A stretch of DNA of 64,000 nucleotides from Thermaerobacter marianensis DSM 12885 (GTDB taxonomy: Bacteria; Bacillota; Sulfobacillia; Thermaerobacterales; Thermaerobacteraceae), in contig NC_014831.1 of the NCBI RefSeq assembly GCF_000184705.1, positions 1,736,001-1,800,000 on the forward strand, given 5' to 3'. The notes under the pieces were generated by a model that saw only the letters and a program-made list of their open reading frames with translations, made no database searches and was not told the origin of the DNA. Made by a program: the position numbers and the translations under genes. Below are positions 44,866-53,681 of the stretch, in pieces. How positions within the stretch are numbered: the first letter of the stretch is position 1; every line of letters begins with the position of its first letter.

Positions 44866-45669
44866 TCAACCCTCCTCCTTCCGCGGCGGCGCCGGTCGCC
44901 GGAACCGGGGGGCACGCCGTTCGAGGAAGGCCTGGACGCCCTCGCGGAAGTCGTCCTCGTCGATGTAGTACGGGACGGGCTCGCCCGCCGGGTCAGGCGG
45001 CGGCGCCGGCTGGGAGAGCAGCACCGACCGCTTGGCCGCCCGGATGGACGAGGGCGACAGGGCCGCCATGGTCTCGGCCAGGCGCCGGGCGAAGGGATCG
45101 ACCTCCTCGTGGGGCACCACGTGGGTCACCAGCCCCAGGGCCCGCGCCTCGGCCGCGTTGAGCAGCCGGCCGGTGAAGAGCAGGTCCTTGGCCTGGTTGG
45201 GACCCATCAGGGCGACCAGCCGCTTGGTGAACTCGGGGCTCAACATGATGCCCAGGCGCGCCACGGGCATGCCCACCTGGGCCCGCTCGGAGGCCACCTG
45301 GAGGTCGCAGGCGCAGGCCAGCTCGAAGGCGGAGCCCAGGGCATAGCCGCCGATGGCGGCGACGACGGGATACGGCAGGCGCTCCACCTTGCTGATGGTC
45401 TGCTCCATGGTGAGGAAGCAGCGCCGCACCTCGTCGATGGTCATGGTTGCGAACTCCTTGAGGTCCGACCCCGCCGAGAAGGCGCGGCCGCCCTCGCCCC
45501 GCAGGATCACCACCCGCAGGCCGTCGTAGCGGCGGGCTTCTTGGGCCAGGTCGTCCAGGATGGAACCCAGCTCCCGCCACATGGCGAAGTTGATGGCGTT
45601 ATGCTGTTCGGGACGGTCGATGGTGACGGTCACCACGGCACCGTCCTCCTCGACCCGCAAAAAGCTCAT
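44866..45669 (-). CDS. Enoyl-CoA hydratase/isomerase (crotonase) family
   Basis: 267 residues from ATG 45669 (GGGGAGAGGGGC upstream). Crotonase fold: VTIDRPEQHNAINFAMWRELG, oxyanion-hole segments FSAGSDLKEF and PVVAAIGGYALGSAFELACACDLQVASERAQVGMPVARLGIMLSPEFTKRL. The classical hydratase glutamates are not both in their usual place: the motif GSAFELACACDL keeps one Glu, and the second position reads LGIMLSPEF. The exact reaction is open (hydratase, isomerase or hydrolase). Convergent with the PucR gene (15 bp apart) and divergent from the acyl-CoA synthetase gene. Confidence 0.88.
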   Translation of the reverse strand: MSFLRVEEDGAVVTVTIDRPEQHNAINFAMWRELGSILDDLAQEARRYDGLRVVILRGEGGRAFSAGSDLKEFATMTIDEVRRCFLTMEQTISKVERLPYPVVAAIGGYALGSAFELACACDLQVASERAQVGMPVARLGIMLSPEFTKRLVALMGPNQAKDLLFTGRLLNAAEARALGLVTHVVPHEEVDPFARRLAETMAALSPSSIRAAKRSVLLSQPAPPPDPAGEPVPYYIDEDDFREGVQAFLERRAPRFRRPAPPRKEEG

Positions 45670-45862
45670 GCCCCTCTCCCCTTCGACCAAGTTGCTCCGC
45701 TGGTTTTCCACCGCAGAGGTTCAAGACCCTTGTGGTCCCTTCACAATCCGCCCCCTGGGAGACCTGCAAGGAGCGAGTGGCAGGATCTGCCGGGTGCGAC
45801 CCCGAATGGGCGCCCCAGCGACATCATGCGGGGGCGGCCCGCCCCCGCCAGGGGGGAGCGTC

Positions 45863-47824
45863 ATGGGTGAAGGGCCTTCCGGCGCCGTCCCGGCCGCCCT
45901 GTCCGGGATGAACCCGCTGGTTCGGCGCCGCGTCGAAGAGGGCCTGGAGGATTGGGAGGCCTTCTGGGCCCGCGAAGCGCGCCGGCTGCCCTGGTTCCGC
46001 CTGTGGGACCGGGTCTTCCAGCCGGACCCGCCGTCCTTCCGCTGGTTCGTGGGCGGCCTCACCAACCTGGCCTACAACGCCCTGGACGTCCACGTGGATC
46101 GGGACTGGGGCGGCCACGCCGCCTTGATCGCCCTGAACGAGCGGGGCGAGCGCCAGGTGTTCACCTACGCCCAGCTCTGGCACCGGGTGCGGCAGGTGGC
46201 CGCGGCCCTGCGGGGCCTCGGCCTGCAGCGGGGGGACCGGGTGGCGATCTACATGCCCACCATCCCCGAAGCCATCTGCACCATGCTGGCCTGCGCCCGG
46301 ATCGGCGCCATCCACATGGTGGTCTTCGCCGGGTTCGGCAGCGCGGCCCTGGCCCAGCGCATCCAGCTGGCGGGGGCGCGGGTGCTGGTGACGGCGGACG
46401 TCACCTGGCGCAAGGGCCGGGAGGTCAACCTCTGGGACCTGGCCCGCGAGGCCCTGGCGAGCCCCGGCTGCCCCGTCGAGCGGGTGGTGGTGCTGGCCCG
46501 CAGCGGCCGCGACCTGCCCCTGGTGCCCGGCCGGGATATGACCTGGGACCAGTTCCTCTCCCTGGCCGCCGACGGCTCGCCCGAGGTGGAGGTCATGGAG
46601 GCCAACGAGCCCGCCTTCATCCTGGCCACGTCGGGGACCACGGCCCAGCCCAAGCTGGTGGTCCACAGCCAGGGGCCGTACCAGGTCGGCGTGTACAACG
46701 CGGCCACCATGGGCTTCGGCCTGCGGCCTGGCGACGTGTGGTGGTCCACTTCCGACATCGGCTGGATCGTCGGGCACGGCTACATCGTCTACGGGCCGCT
46801 TCTGGTCGGATGCACCACCATCGCCTACGAGGGGGCCCTCGACTACCCCGGCCCCGAGACCTTCTACCGGATCCTTGAGGAGAACCGGGTGACGGGAGTC
46901 TTCACCGCGCCCACGGCGGTGCGGATGCTGATGGCCTACGGCACCGAACCGGCCCGCCGGTTCGACCTACGTTCGGTGGAGCGGGTGTTCTGCGCGGGAG
47001 AGGTGCTCAACCCGCCGGCCTGGGATTGGTTGCAGAACCAGGTCTTCGGCGGGCGGGTGCCCGTCATCGACCACTGGTGGCAGACGGAAACGGGGGCACC
47101 GGTGATCGGCAACCCCTACGGCATCGGCCTGCTGCCCATCAAGCCGGGCTCGGCGGGCATCGCCCTGCCGGGGCGCCAGGTGGAGGTGCGGACGCCCGAG
47201 GGCGACCCCTGCGGCCCCGGAGAGAAGGGCGTCCTGGTGATCCCACGGCCCTTCCCCGGGCTGGCGGCGGGGCTCTGGGGCGATCCGGAGCGGTACGCCA
47301 ACGACTACTGGGGCCGCATCCCCGGCCTGTACTTCACCGGCGACGCCGCGACCATGGACGAGGACGGGTACGTCTGGTTCAGCGGCCGCTCCGACGAGCT
47401 GATCAAGATCGCCGGCCACCGCATCGGCACCATCGAGGTGGAGACGGCCTTCCTGCGCCATCCCGCCGTGGCCGAGGCGGGGGTGACGGCCCGGCCCGAC
47501 CCGGTGCGGGGGGAGGTGATCGTCGCCTTCATCGTGCTGAAGAAGGGCCACGAGCCGTCCGCCGCCCTGCGGGACGAGCTGGTGGCCACGGTGCGGCACC
47601 ACCTGGGCCCGGTGGCCGTGATCGGCAACGTGCACTTCGTGCCCATGCTCCCCAAGACCCGCAGCGGCAAGATCATGCGGCGGGTGCTCAAGGCGGTGGT
47701 GCTGGACCGCGATCCCGGCGACATCTCGACCATCGAGGACGAGGGGGCGGTCGAACAGGCCCGCCAGGCGTGGCAGGCCATGCAGGCGAGCATCGGCGCG
47801 GAGGCGGAAGCGGCAGGACGATGA
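45863..47824 (+). CDS. Acetyl-CoA synthetase-like AMP-forming ligase
   Basis: 653 residues, ATG behind GGGGGGAGCG. Adenylation domain: TNLAYNALDVHVDR, ILATSGTTAQPKLVVHSQG (P-loop-like, with Ala in place of the second Gly), WWSTSDIGWIVGHGYIVYGPL, WWQTETGAPVIGNP (the Trp that limits the acyl pocket in Acs), YFTGDAATMDEDGYVWFSGRSDE and the C-terminal acetylation-site Lys in LPKTRSGKIMRR. Acetate, propionate or another short acid is the likely substrate. Next to a crotonase gene in the opposite direction, which hints at a short acyl-CoA route. Confidence 0.92.
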   Translation: MGEGPSGAVPAALSGMNPLVRRRVEEGLEDWEAFWAREARRLPWFRLWDRVFQPDPPSFRWFVGGLTNLAYNALDVHVDRDWGGHAALIALNERGERQVFTYAQLWHRVRQVAAALRGLGLQRGDRVAIYMPTIPEAICTMLACARIGAIHMVVFAGFGSAALAQRIQLAGARVLVTADVTWRKGREVNLWDLAREALASPGCPVERVVVLARSGRDLPLVPGRDMTWDQFLSLAADGSPEVEVMEANEPAFILATSGTTAQPKLVVHSQGPYQVGVYNAATMGFGLRPGDVWWSTSDIGWIVGHGYIVYGPLLVGCTTIAYEGALDYPGPETFYRILEENRVTGVFTAPTAVRMLMAYGTEPARRFDLRSVERVFCAGEVLNPPAWDWLQNQVFGGRVPVIDHWWQTETGAPVIGNPYGIGLLPIKPGSAGIALPGRQVEVRTPEGDPCGPGEKGVLVIPRPFPGLAAGLWGDPERYANDYWGRIPGLYFTGDAATMDEDGYVWFSGRSDELIKIAGHRIGTIEVETAFLRHPAVAEAGVTARPDPVRGEVIVAFIVLKKGHEPSAALRDELVATVRHHLGPVAVIGNVHFVPMLPKTRSGKIMRRVLKAVVLDRDPGDISTIEDEGAVEQARQAWQAMQASIGAEAEAAGR

Positions 47825-48254
47825 GGGCGCCGGTGCCGGAGCCGCACCAGCCCGCGGGAGCCGACGGACACCCGGCCGCCTGGACGGGCGGGCGCAGGTA
47901 CGATGGGGCCTCCGGCGCCGGCCGAGACCAGCACTGCACCGCCCCGCCGCCTGGACCGGCGGGCGCAGGGGCCCCGTCGCCAGGCCGGGGAAGCCGGACG
48001 CCCCGCCCCCACGGCCGAAGGGTGCCGCGGGACGCCCGCTTCCCGGCCGAACCGGTCTTCGGGTCTTCCGGACGAACCGGCGGCCGCGATCGCCGGCCAT
48101 GCCCGCGGGGGTCCGGCGGGCCGCCGCCCCGGGTGGTCACGACCCGGCTTCTCGTGCGCCCGACACGGCGGCGGGAACCCGCCGGATCGCAGCCGCCGGA
48201 CCGCGGCCCCGCCCGCCGGTACCGGCCGGGCCTCGAGTGCGCCGGTCCCGGCCG
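47825..48254. other. 430-bp gap between convergent genes, with a 24-nt direct repeat
   Basis: Lies between the acyl-CoA synthetase and the MFS gene. A 24-nt sequence (GCCGCCTGGAC[G/C]GGCGGGCGC...) occurs at 47875-47898 and 47945-47968 with one mismatch. An ATG overlaps the synthetase stop, but the frame it opens has no conserved pattern. No terminator with a U-tract was seen. Confidence 0.5.
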
Positions 48255-49568
48255 TCAATCGCGGGCCTCGCCCGCCCCGGTGGCCCCGCCGGGGCGCTGG
48301 GCGCGGCCGCCCGCGCCCAGCGCCCCGAGGGCGAACACCGCCGCCGCGGCCACACCCAGGCCGGCCATGGCCGGCCACAGCAGCCTGGGCCCGCCCGCGC
48401 CCAGCAGGGCCCCGCCCACGGCGGGGCCCAGGCTCCACCCCATGCCGAACAGCAGGCTGGCCGCCGCCTGGTACCGCCCGCCCTGGCCGGGGGGCGCCAT
48501 GGCGGCCACGCTCGCCTGCAAAAGGGGGGTGAAGATGATCTCCCCCGCCGTCAGGACCGCAAAGGCCAGCAGAAAGGGCACCACGGGCTTCGCCACCAGG
48601 ATCATCAGCGCCGCGGTGGCATAGAGCAGCGCCGCCGCCACCCTCCGCGGCCGCGGGCTGTAACGCTGCAGCCACCGGGTCGCCGGGTACTGGAGGGTGG
48701 CGATCATGGTCCCGTTGAGCGTCCACAACCAGCCATACCACGTCGCTTCGCCGAAACGCTGGTTCAGGTCCAGGGGCAGGCTCGAGCCCATCTGGCTGTA
48801 GATCAGGTTCATCGCCAGGGCACCGGCGGCCAGTTGCCAGAAGGCCGCATGGGAGAGGGGCGGGAAGAAGCCCAGGATCCCCCGCAGCGCCCGCCGGCCC
48901 AGCCCGCCCGGTTCCGCCGCCCGCTGCGCCGGCCCGGCAGCGGCCGCGTTCGTCCGCGAGGGAATGGAATCCCCCACTGCCCGTCCCTGCCCTTCCCCCT
49001 GCGCCACCCGCAGCCCGGGCTCTCGCAAGGCCGGAACCCACCGCGCCACGATGGCCGCGAACGTCAGGAACGACAGCCCGTCCAGGAGGAAGATCAGCCG
49101 GATGTCCCGCTCGACCACGTAGGCGCCGAGCACCGGCCCGATGGCGATGGCCGCGTTGGACAGCAGATTCAAGATGCTGTACGCCTCTTCCCGGCGGCGC
49201 GGCGGCACCATGAGCCCCGCCCCGTGCAGGAGCGCCGGGAAGGAGCCCCACACCATGGCGCTCATCACCGCGTAACAAAAGGCAAAGGCCCACGGGCCCG
49301 GCGCCCAGCCGGCCAGCATGACCGCCACCCCGGCCCCCGCCAGCCCGGCCACCACCACGGGCTTGAAGCCCCAGCGGTCCGTCAGCCACCCTGCCGGCAG
49401 GCGCGCCACCAGGGAGCACAACCCCGCGGTGGTCATGATGAGCCCCACCTGCGACGGGGCCAGGCCATGGACCTGCTGCAGGAACATCGCAATGAAGGGA
49501 AAGAAGAAGCCGTCACCCAGCGCGCTGACGAACCGGCCGGCGGCCAGCGCCCAGAAGGCCGTGCTCAC
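48255..49568 (-). CDS. MFS transporter (DHA-type efflux or sugar-like)
   Basis: 437 residues, 12 predicted membrane segments. MFS motif A-like loop LPAGWLTDRWGFKPVVVAG between TM2 and TM3, ILNLLSNAAIAIGPVLGAYV in TM5, and a Pro/Ala-rich central loop near 190-220. GTG start at 49568; GGGGG lies 6 nt upstream. Substrate unknown; the architecture resembles drug:proton antiporters such as the YfmO/MdtG group. Confidence 0.87.
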   Translation of the reverse strand: MSTAFWALAAGRFVSALGDGFFFPFIAMFLQQVHGLAPSQVGLIMTTAGLCSLVARLPAGWLTDRWGFKPVVVAGLAGAGVAVMLAGWAPGPWAFAFCYAVMSAMVWGSFPALLHGAGLMVPPRRREEAYSILNLLSNAAIAIGPVLGAYVVERDIRLIFLLDGLSFLTFAAIVARWVPALREPGLRVAQGEGQGRAVGDSIPSRTNAAAAGPAQRAAEPGGLGRRALRGILGFFPPLSHAAFWQLAAGALAMNLIYSQMGSSLPLDLNQRFGEATWYGWLWTLNGTMIATLQYPATRWLQRYSPRPRRVAAALLYATAALMILVAKPVVPFLLAFAVLTAGEIIFTPLLQASVAAMAPPGQGGRYQAAASLLFGMGWSLGPAVGGALLGAGGPRLLWPAMAGLGVAAAAVFALGALGAGGRAQRPGGATGAGEARD

Positions 49569-49641
49569 GATGGACCCCCGTCTCCTCTCCCGCCCTGCCG
49601 GCACGCGAACGGCATGACGCCGCCGGCGGGGCACACGCCCC

Positions 49642-49670
49642 ATGGTAGTCCAACGGCCCACCGCAACCAA
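49642..49670 (-). promoter_or_regulatory. Candidate promoter of the MFS gene
   Basis: Minus strand TTGGTT (49670-49665) and TACCAT (49647-49642), spacing 17 bp; the -10 hexamer keeps the key TA and T positions. Confidence 0.42.
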
Positions 49671-49875
49671 TGGGAACGGGTACCCAGCCCCGGACCGTCG
49701 TGCCGCGGCGCCCAGACCCCCACCCCGCCCCGCCGCGCGCCGCCGACGCCGGGGTCCGGGCCGGTGGCGTGCCGCCCGGGGGCGTGTGGCCTCCCGCGTC
49801 GCGCCGGGTGCCCGGCGGCGGGCGGGCCGTCCCTCGGCAGGCGGGCCGTTCCTGGGGGCGCGGCCCGCCCCTGGG

Positions 49876-49881
49876 TATAAT
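49876..49881 (+). promoter_or_regulatory. Perfect -10 box upstream of korA
   Basis: TATAAT, 53 bp before the korA ATG, in sequence that is otherwise almost pure G+C. No good -35 hexamer at 16-18 bp, so an activator or an extended contact may help. Confidence 0.55.
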
Positions 49882-49934
49882 CGGCCCCCGTTTCGGCATC
49901 CTGACCAATGCGAGCGCGTTGGGGAGGGTTGCCC

Positions 49935-51794
49935 ATGCCGGCCCACCACGACCAGCATCCGCGCAACGGGCGCGCCGGCGCGGCCCTGGCCGCAACCCCG
50001 GAACCGGGTACCGGCGCCGGTCCGGGCGCCGGCACCTTGGACCTGAGCATCACCATCGGCGGCGACGCCGGCCAGGGTGTGGAATCCAGCGGTGCCGGCT
50101 TCACCAGGGCCCTGGCCCGCAGCGGCCTGCACGTGTTCAGCATCACGGACTACCGGTCCCGCATCCGTGGCGGGCACAACTTCTACCAGATCCGCGTGGC
50201 CGACCGGCCCCTGTACTCCCACGCCGACCCCGTCCACGTGCTCATCGGCCTGACCGAGGAGACCATCAAGATCCATCTGGACAACCTGGCGCCCCGGGCC
50301 GCCGTGATCTACGACCAGGAGTTCCGGCACGTGGACGCCGAGGCGCTGCGCCGCCACCATGTCCGGCCCGTGCCCCTGCCCCTGGCCCAGGTGGCGAAGA
50401 AGCACGGCAGCAAGGTGATGATGAACACGGCCGCGCTGGGTGCCGCCGCCGGGCTGATGAACTACAACGTCGAGTACCTGGAGTCGGTGATCAAGGAGAA
50501 CTTCGCCAGCAAGGGCGACCGGGTGGTCGAGGCCAACCTCAAGGTGGTGCGGGAGGGGTGGAAGCTGGCCCGCGACGCGGCCGGCGACTTCCCCTACACC
50601 CTGCCCGACCCCGGCGGCCGCCCGCGGCGCATGGTGCTGCACGGCAACCACGCCTTCGCCCTGGGCGCTGTGGCCGCCGGCTGCCGGTTCATCGCCGCCT
50701 ACCCCATGACGCCCGGGACCAGCCTGTTCGAGTGGATGGTGGCCCACTCCCAGGAACTGGGCATCGTCGCCAAGCACGCCGAGGACGAGATCGCCGCCAT
50801 CTGTATGGCCATCGGCGCCGGCCACGCCGGGGCCCGGGCCATGATCAGCACGTCGGGCGGCGGCTTCTCGCTGATGGTCGAGGCGCTGGGCATGGCGGGC
50901 ATGGTGGAGGTGCCCGTGGTCCTGGTGGTCTCCCAGCGCGGAGGCCCCTCCACGGGGCTGCCCACCCGCACCGAACAGGGCGACCTCCTGTTCGCGATCC
51001 ACGCCTCCCAGGGCGAGTTCCCCCGCATCGTCCTGGCCCCGGGCACCGTGGACCAGTGCTTCGAGGCCGCGGTGCGGGCCTTCAACCTCGCCGAACACTA
51101 CCAGACCCCGGTGATCGTCCTGCTGGACCAGTTCCTCTCCACCCACCTGCGGGCGGTGGAGCCCGACACCTTCCGCTGGGAGGACGTGCGTCACGACCGG
51201 GCCACCACCCTGACCCACCCGCAGCTGGACCGGCTGGACGGACCCTACCTGCGCTACCGGGACACCGACGACGGCATCTCGCCCCGGGCCATCCCCGGCC
51301 ACCCCAGGGCCGTGTACGCCATCAGCACCGACGAGCACGACGAGGAAGGCCACATCAGCGAGGAGATTCGCAACCGGCGCCAGCAGATGGAGAAGCGGAT
51401 GCGCAAGCTGGACACGGCTCAGGCGGAGATGCGGGGGCCCGCGTGGTACGGGCCGGAGGACGCGGACCTCACCCTGATCTGCTGGGGATCCACCTACGGC
51501 CCCTGCCGCGAGGCGGTGGACCTGTTCAACCGGGACAAGGGCGAGGGAGGGCGGATCAACCTGCTCCACTTCAGCGACCTGTGGCCCTTTCCGGTCGAGC
51601 AGACGTTGCCGGAACTGCGGAAGATCCGGCGCGCGGTGGCGGTGGAACAGAACTACACCAGCCAGTTCGCCCGCTTGCTCAGGATGATGACCGGCTTTGA
51701 GGTCCACGCCACCGTCAACAAGTTCGACGGGCGACCCATGTCGCCCCAGGAGATCTTGACCCACGTGGAAGGGGAGGTGCCAGTCCGTGCCTGA
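49935..51794 (+). CDS. korA: 2-oxoacid:ferredoxin oxidoreductase, gamma-alpha fusion subunit
   Basis: 619 residues. N-terminal gamma domain (LSITIGGDAGQGVESSGAGFTRALARSGLHVF, YRSRIRGGHNFYQIRVAD), then the alpha domain (HGNHAFALGAVAAGCRFIAAYPMTPGTSLFEWM, STSGGGFSLMVEALGMAGMVEVPVVLVVSQRGGPSTGLPTRTEQGDLLFA) and a C-terminal transketolase-like part. Oxidative decarboxylation of a 2-oxoacid, most likely 2-oxoglutarate, to the acyl-CoA with reduction of ferredoxin. ATG behind GGGGAGGGTT. Partner korB overlaps by 8 nt. Confidence 0.93.
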   Translation: MPAHHDQHPRNGRAGAALAATPEPGTGAGPGAGTLDLSITIGGDAGQGVESSGAGFTRALARSGLHVFSITDYRSRIRGGHNFYQIRVADRPLYSHADPVHVLIGLTEETIKIHLDNLAPRAAVIYDQEFRHVDAEALRRHHVRPVPLPLAQVAKKHGSKVMMNTAALGAAAGLMNYNVEYLESVIKENFASKGDRVVEANLKVVREGWKLARDAAGDFPYTLPDPGGRPRRMVLHGNHAFALGAVAAGCRFIAAYPMTPGTSLFEWMVAHSQELGIVAKHAEDEIAAICMAIGAGHAGARAMISTSGGGFSLMVEALGMAGMVEVPVVLVVSQRGGPSTGLPTRTEQGDLLFAIHASQGEFPRIVLAPGTVDQCFEAAVRAFNLAEHYQTPVIVLLDQFLSTHLRAVEPDTFRWEDVRHDRATTLTHPQLDRLDGPYLRYRDTDDGISPRAIPGHPRAVYAISTDEHDEEGHISEEIRNRRQQMEKRMRKLDTAQAEMRGPAWYGPEDADLTLICWGSTYGPCREAVDLFNRDKGEGGRINLLHFSDLWPFPVEQTLPELRKIRRAVAVEQNYTSQFARLLRMMTGFEVHATVNKFDGRPMSPQEILTHVEGEVPVRA

Positions 51795-53109
51795 TCACAG
51801 CGACTTCCGTGGCGCCGTCAAGCGGCCCGCGTCGCCCCACGGCGGCGGCTGGGGCCGGGAGCAGCGGGTCGATCCCGACCTGCCGGGCGGGCGGCCTGGC
51901 GGCACGATGGCCCCCGCAGAGGGCCCGGAGACGGGCGACGGGCGATCAGGAGGCCACGGCGCGGCCCCGCCGCCGGGTGCCGGCCACACCGCGGCGGCCG
52001 GCGGCGAGGACCTTCGCGGTGCGCCCGCGACCGGTTCCGTCGCAGGCGGCGTGGACAGCCGGGTGGCCCGGCCGGGCGGGGCGACGGGCCGTGCGCCCCG
52101 CGATGGCACGGAACGGCGGACCGCCGCCTTGCGGGGCGGTGAAGCCGGCGGCACCGGCACGGGCCTGGGCGGGGCGCGGCCGGCAGCGGGAGGCGGCGAG
52201 GCCGGCCGCCGGGCGGCCATCGCCGACCGGGCGGAGCGGCTGACGGTCAAGGCCTACGCCAGCGACCACCGGCCCACCTGGTGCCCGGGCTGCGGCGACT
52301 TCGGCATTCTCAACGCCCTGAAGAAGGCCCTGGTCGACCTGGAGATCTGGCCCCACGAGGTGATGATCGTCTCGGGCATCGGCTGCGGCAGCAAGCTGCC
52401 CGACTACATCAACGCCAACGGCTTCATGACCATCCACGGGCGGCCCCTGGCGGTGGCCACCGGCATCAAGCTCGCCAATCCCAAGCTGCACGTGGTCGTG
52501 GTCCACGGCGACGGCGACGGCTACGGCATCGGCGGCAATCACTGGCTGCACACCATGCGCCGCAACATCGACCTGACGGACATCATCGAGAACAACCAGA
52601 TCTACGCCTTGACCAAGGGCCAGTACTCGCCCACCAGCGAGCGCGGCTTCCGGACCACCACCTCGCCGGCCGGCGCCCCCGAGGACCCGGTGCTGCCGAC
52701 GCGCATCGCCTTCGCCACGGGCGCCACCTTCATCGCCCGCGCCTTCGCCGGGCAGCCCAACCAGATGGCCGACATCTTCGCGGCGGCCATCCGGCACAAG
52801 GGGTACGCCCTGGTGGACGTGCTCCAGCCCTGCGTCACCTTCAACAAGGTCAACACCTACGACTGGTACGCAGAGCGTGCCTACTCAGTGGAGGAGGAGG
52901 GGCACGACCCCACCGACCCCGTGGCGGCCTGGGAGAAGTGCAACCAGTGGGGAGACCGGATCCCCATCGGCATCCTGTGGCGGAACGACCAGGCGCTGCC
53001 CTTTGAGGAGCGGATCCCCGGCCTCACCGAGCGCCCGCCCGTGGTGGAGCGGCCGCTGGACGAGCTGGGCGAGGACGGGCTCGAGCGGCTCAAGGCGGCG
53101 TTCTTCTAG
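51787..53109 (+). CDS. korB: 2-oxoacid:ferredoxin oxidoreductase beta subunit with long N-terminal extension
   Basis: 440 residues. The enzyme proper starts near residue 150 (LTVKAYASDHRPTWCPGCGDFGILNALKKAL) and shows the cluster cysteines CPGCGD, SGIGCGSKL and the TPP motif GDGDGYGIGGNHWLHTMRRN ... IENNQIYALTKGQYSPTS. The preceding about 145 residues are Gly/Ala/Arg/Pro-rich without hydrophobic clusters. The GTG start at 51787 has a strong GGGGAGGTG and overlaps korA, so the extension is probably translated; typical KorB proteins have about 290 residues. Confidence 0.93.
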   Translation: MPDHSDFRGAVKRPASPHGGGWGREQRVDPDLPGGRPGGTMAPAEGPETGDGRSGGHGAAPPPGAGHTAAAGGEDLRGAPATGSVAGGVDSRVARPGGATGRAPRDGTERRTAALRGGEAGGTGTGLGGARPAAGGGEAGRRAAIADRAERLTVKAYASDHRPTWCPGCGDFGILNALKKALVDLEIWPHEVMIVSGIGCGSKLPDYINANGFMTIHGRPLAVATGIKLANPKLHVVVVHGDGDGYGIGGNHWLHTMRRNIDLTDIIENNQIYALTKGQYSPTSERGFRTTTSPAGAPEDPVLPTRIAFATGATFIARAFAGQPNQMADIFAAAIRHKGYALVDVLQPCVTFNKVNTYDWYAERAYSVEEEGHDPTDPVAAWEKCNQWGDRIPIGILWRNDQALPFEERIPGLTERPPVVERPLDELGEDGLERLKAAFF

Positions 53110-53125
53110 AGGAGGCGTCCTGCCC

Positions 53126-53557
53126 GTGCGTGCCCGGGAAATCTACCAGGAGGTCCAGCAGCGCGGCCGCCTGGGGTCCCTGGAGGAGGCGGCCACCGTC
53201 ACCCGGATGACCTTGCAAAGCCTGGCGGAGGTGCTGGGCCGGCAGGCTGCGGAGGCGCTGGCCGCCGCCCTGCCACCGGAGCTGGCTGCCGAGCTGGGCC
53301 GTGCCCCCGACAGGCCCGACCCGTTGATCGACCGCGAGGTGTTCGTCGGTCGGCTGGTCAACCACATGGATACCGAGTACGGCTACGACCAGACCGTGGG
53401 CGGCCTCGATCTGGTCTCGGCCTACATGGACGACGACGCCGCCACCCGGATGCAGGCCGTGTTCGCCGCCCTCAAGGGGCACCTGGACGAGGGCACCCGG
53501 CAGGCGGTGCGCAGGGCCCTGCCCCCCGAGATCCGCCACTGGTGGGACGGGGCTTGA
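53126..53557 (+). CDS. DUF2267 family protein
   Basis: 143 residues, GTG start behind AGAGGAGGCG, 16 nt after korB, so part of the same operon. All-helical pattern of DUF2267: two repeated helical units with TRMTLQSLAEVLGRQAAEALAAALPPEL in the first and DLVSAYMDDDAATRMQAVFAALKGHLDEGTRQAVRRALPPEI in the second, split by a DREVFVGRLVNHM segment. Function of the family is unknown. Its link to a ferredoxin oxidoreductase is noteworthy. Confidence 0.85.
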   Translation: MRAREIYQEVQQRGRLGSLEEAATVTRMTLQSLAEVLGRQAAEALAAALPPELAAELGRAPDRPDPLIDREVFVGRLVNHMDTEYGYDQTVGGLDLVSAYMDDDAATRMQAVFAALKGHLDEGTRQAVRRALPPEIRHWWDGA

Positions 53558-53681
53558 CGCGCCGCGCCGCCGGTCCTCCCGCCCCGCGCCGCGGCGTGCC
53601 GCAGGCGCGAGGACCGGCCCCCGGTCCCCCGGCGGACGGCCCCCGGCAGGCGGCCCGCTCACAACCCGCTCGCCCACGACC

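Larger units (their letters stand above)
49569..49934. other. 366-bp divergent region, MFS / korA
   Basis: No gene. Holds a candidate MFS promoter on the minus strand (49642-49670), a long GC-rich stretch, and a perfect TATAAT box before korA (49876-49881). Confidence 0.55.

Noticed and set aside
47875-47968. 24-nt direct repeat considered as a CRISPR remnant
   Set aside because: Only two copies, 70 nt apart, pure G+C, no cas genes. Listed only as a repeat within the gap.
47821-48254. Open frame starting at an ATG that overlaps the acyl-CoA synthetase stop
   Set aside because: The translation is Pro/Arg/Gly filler without conserved spacing or hydrophobic pattern and runs into the antisense of the MFS gene.
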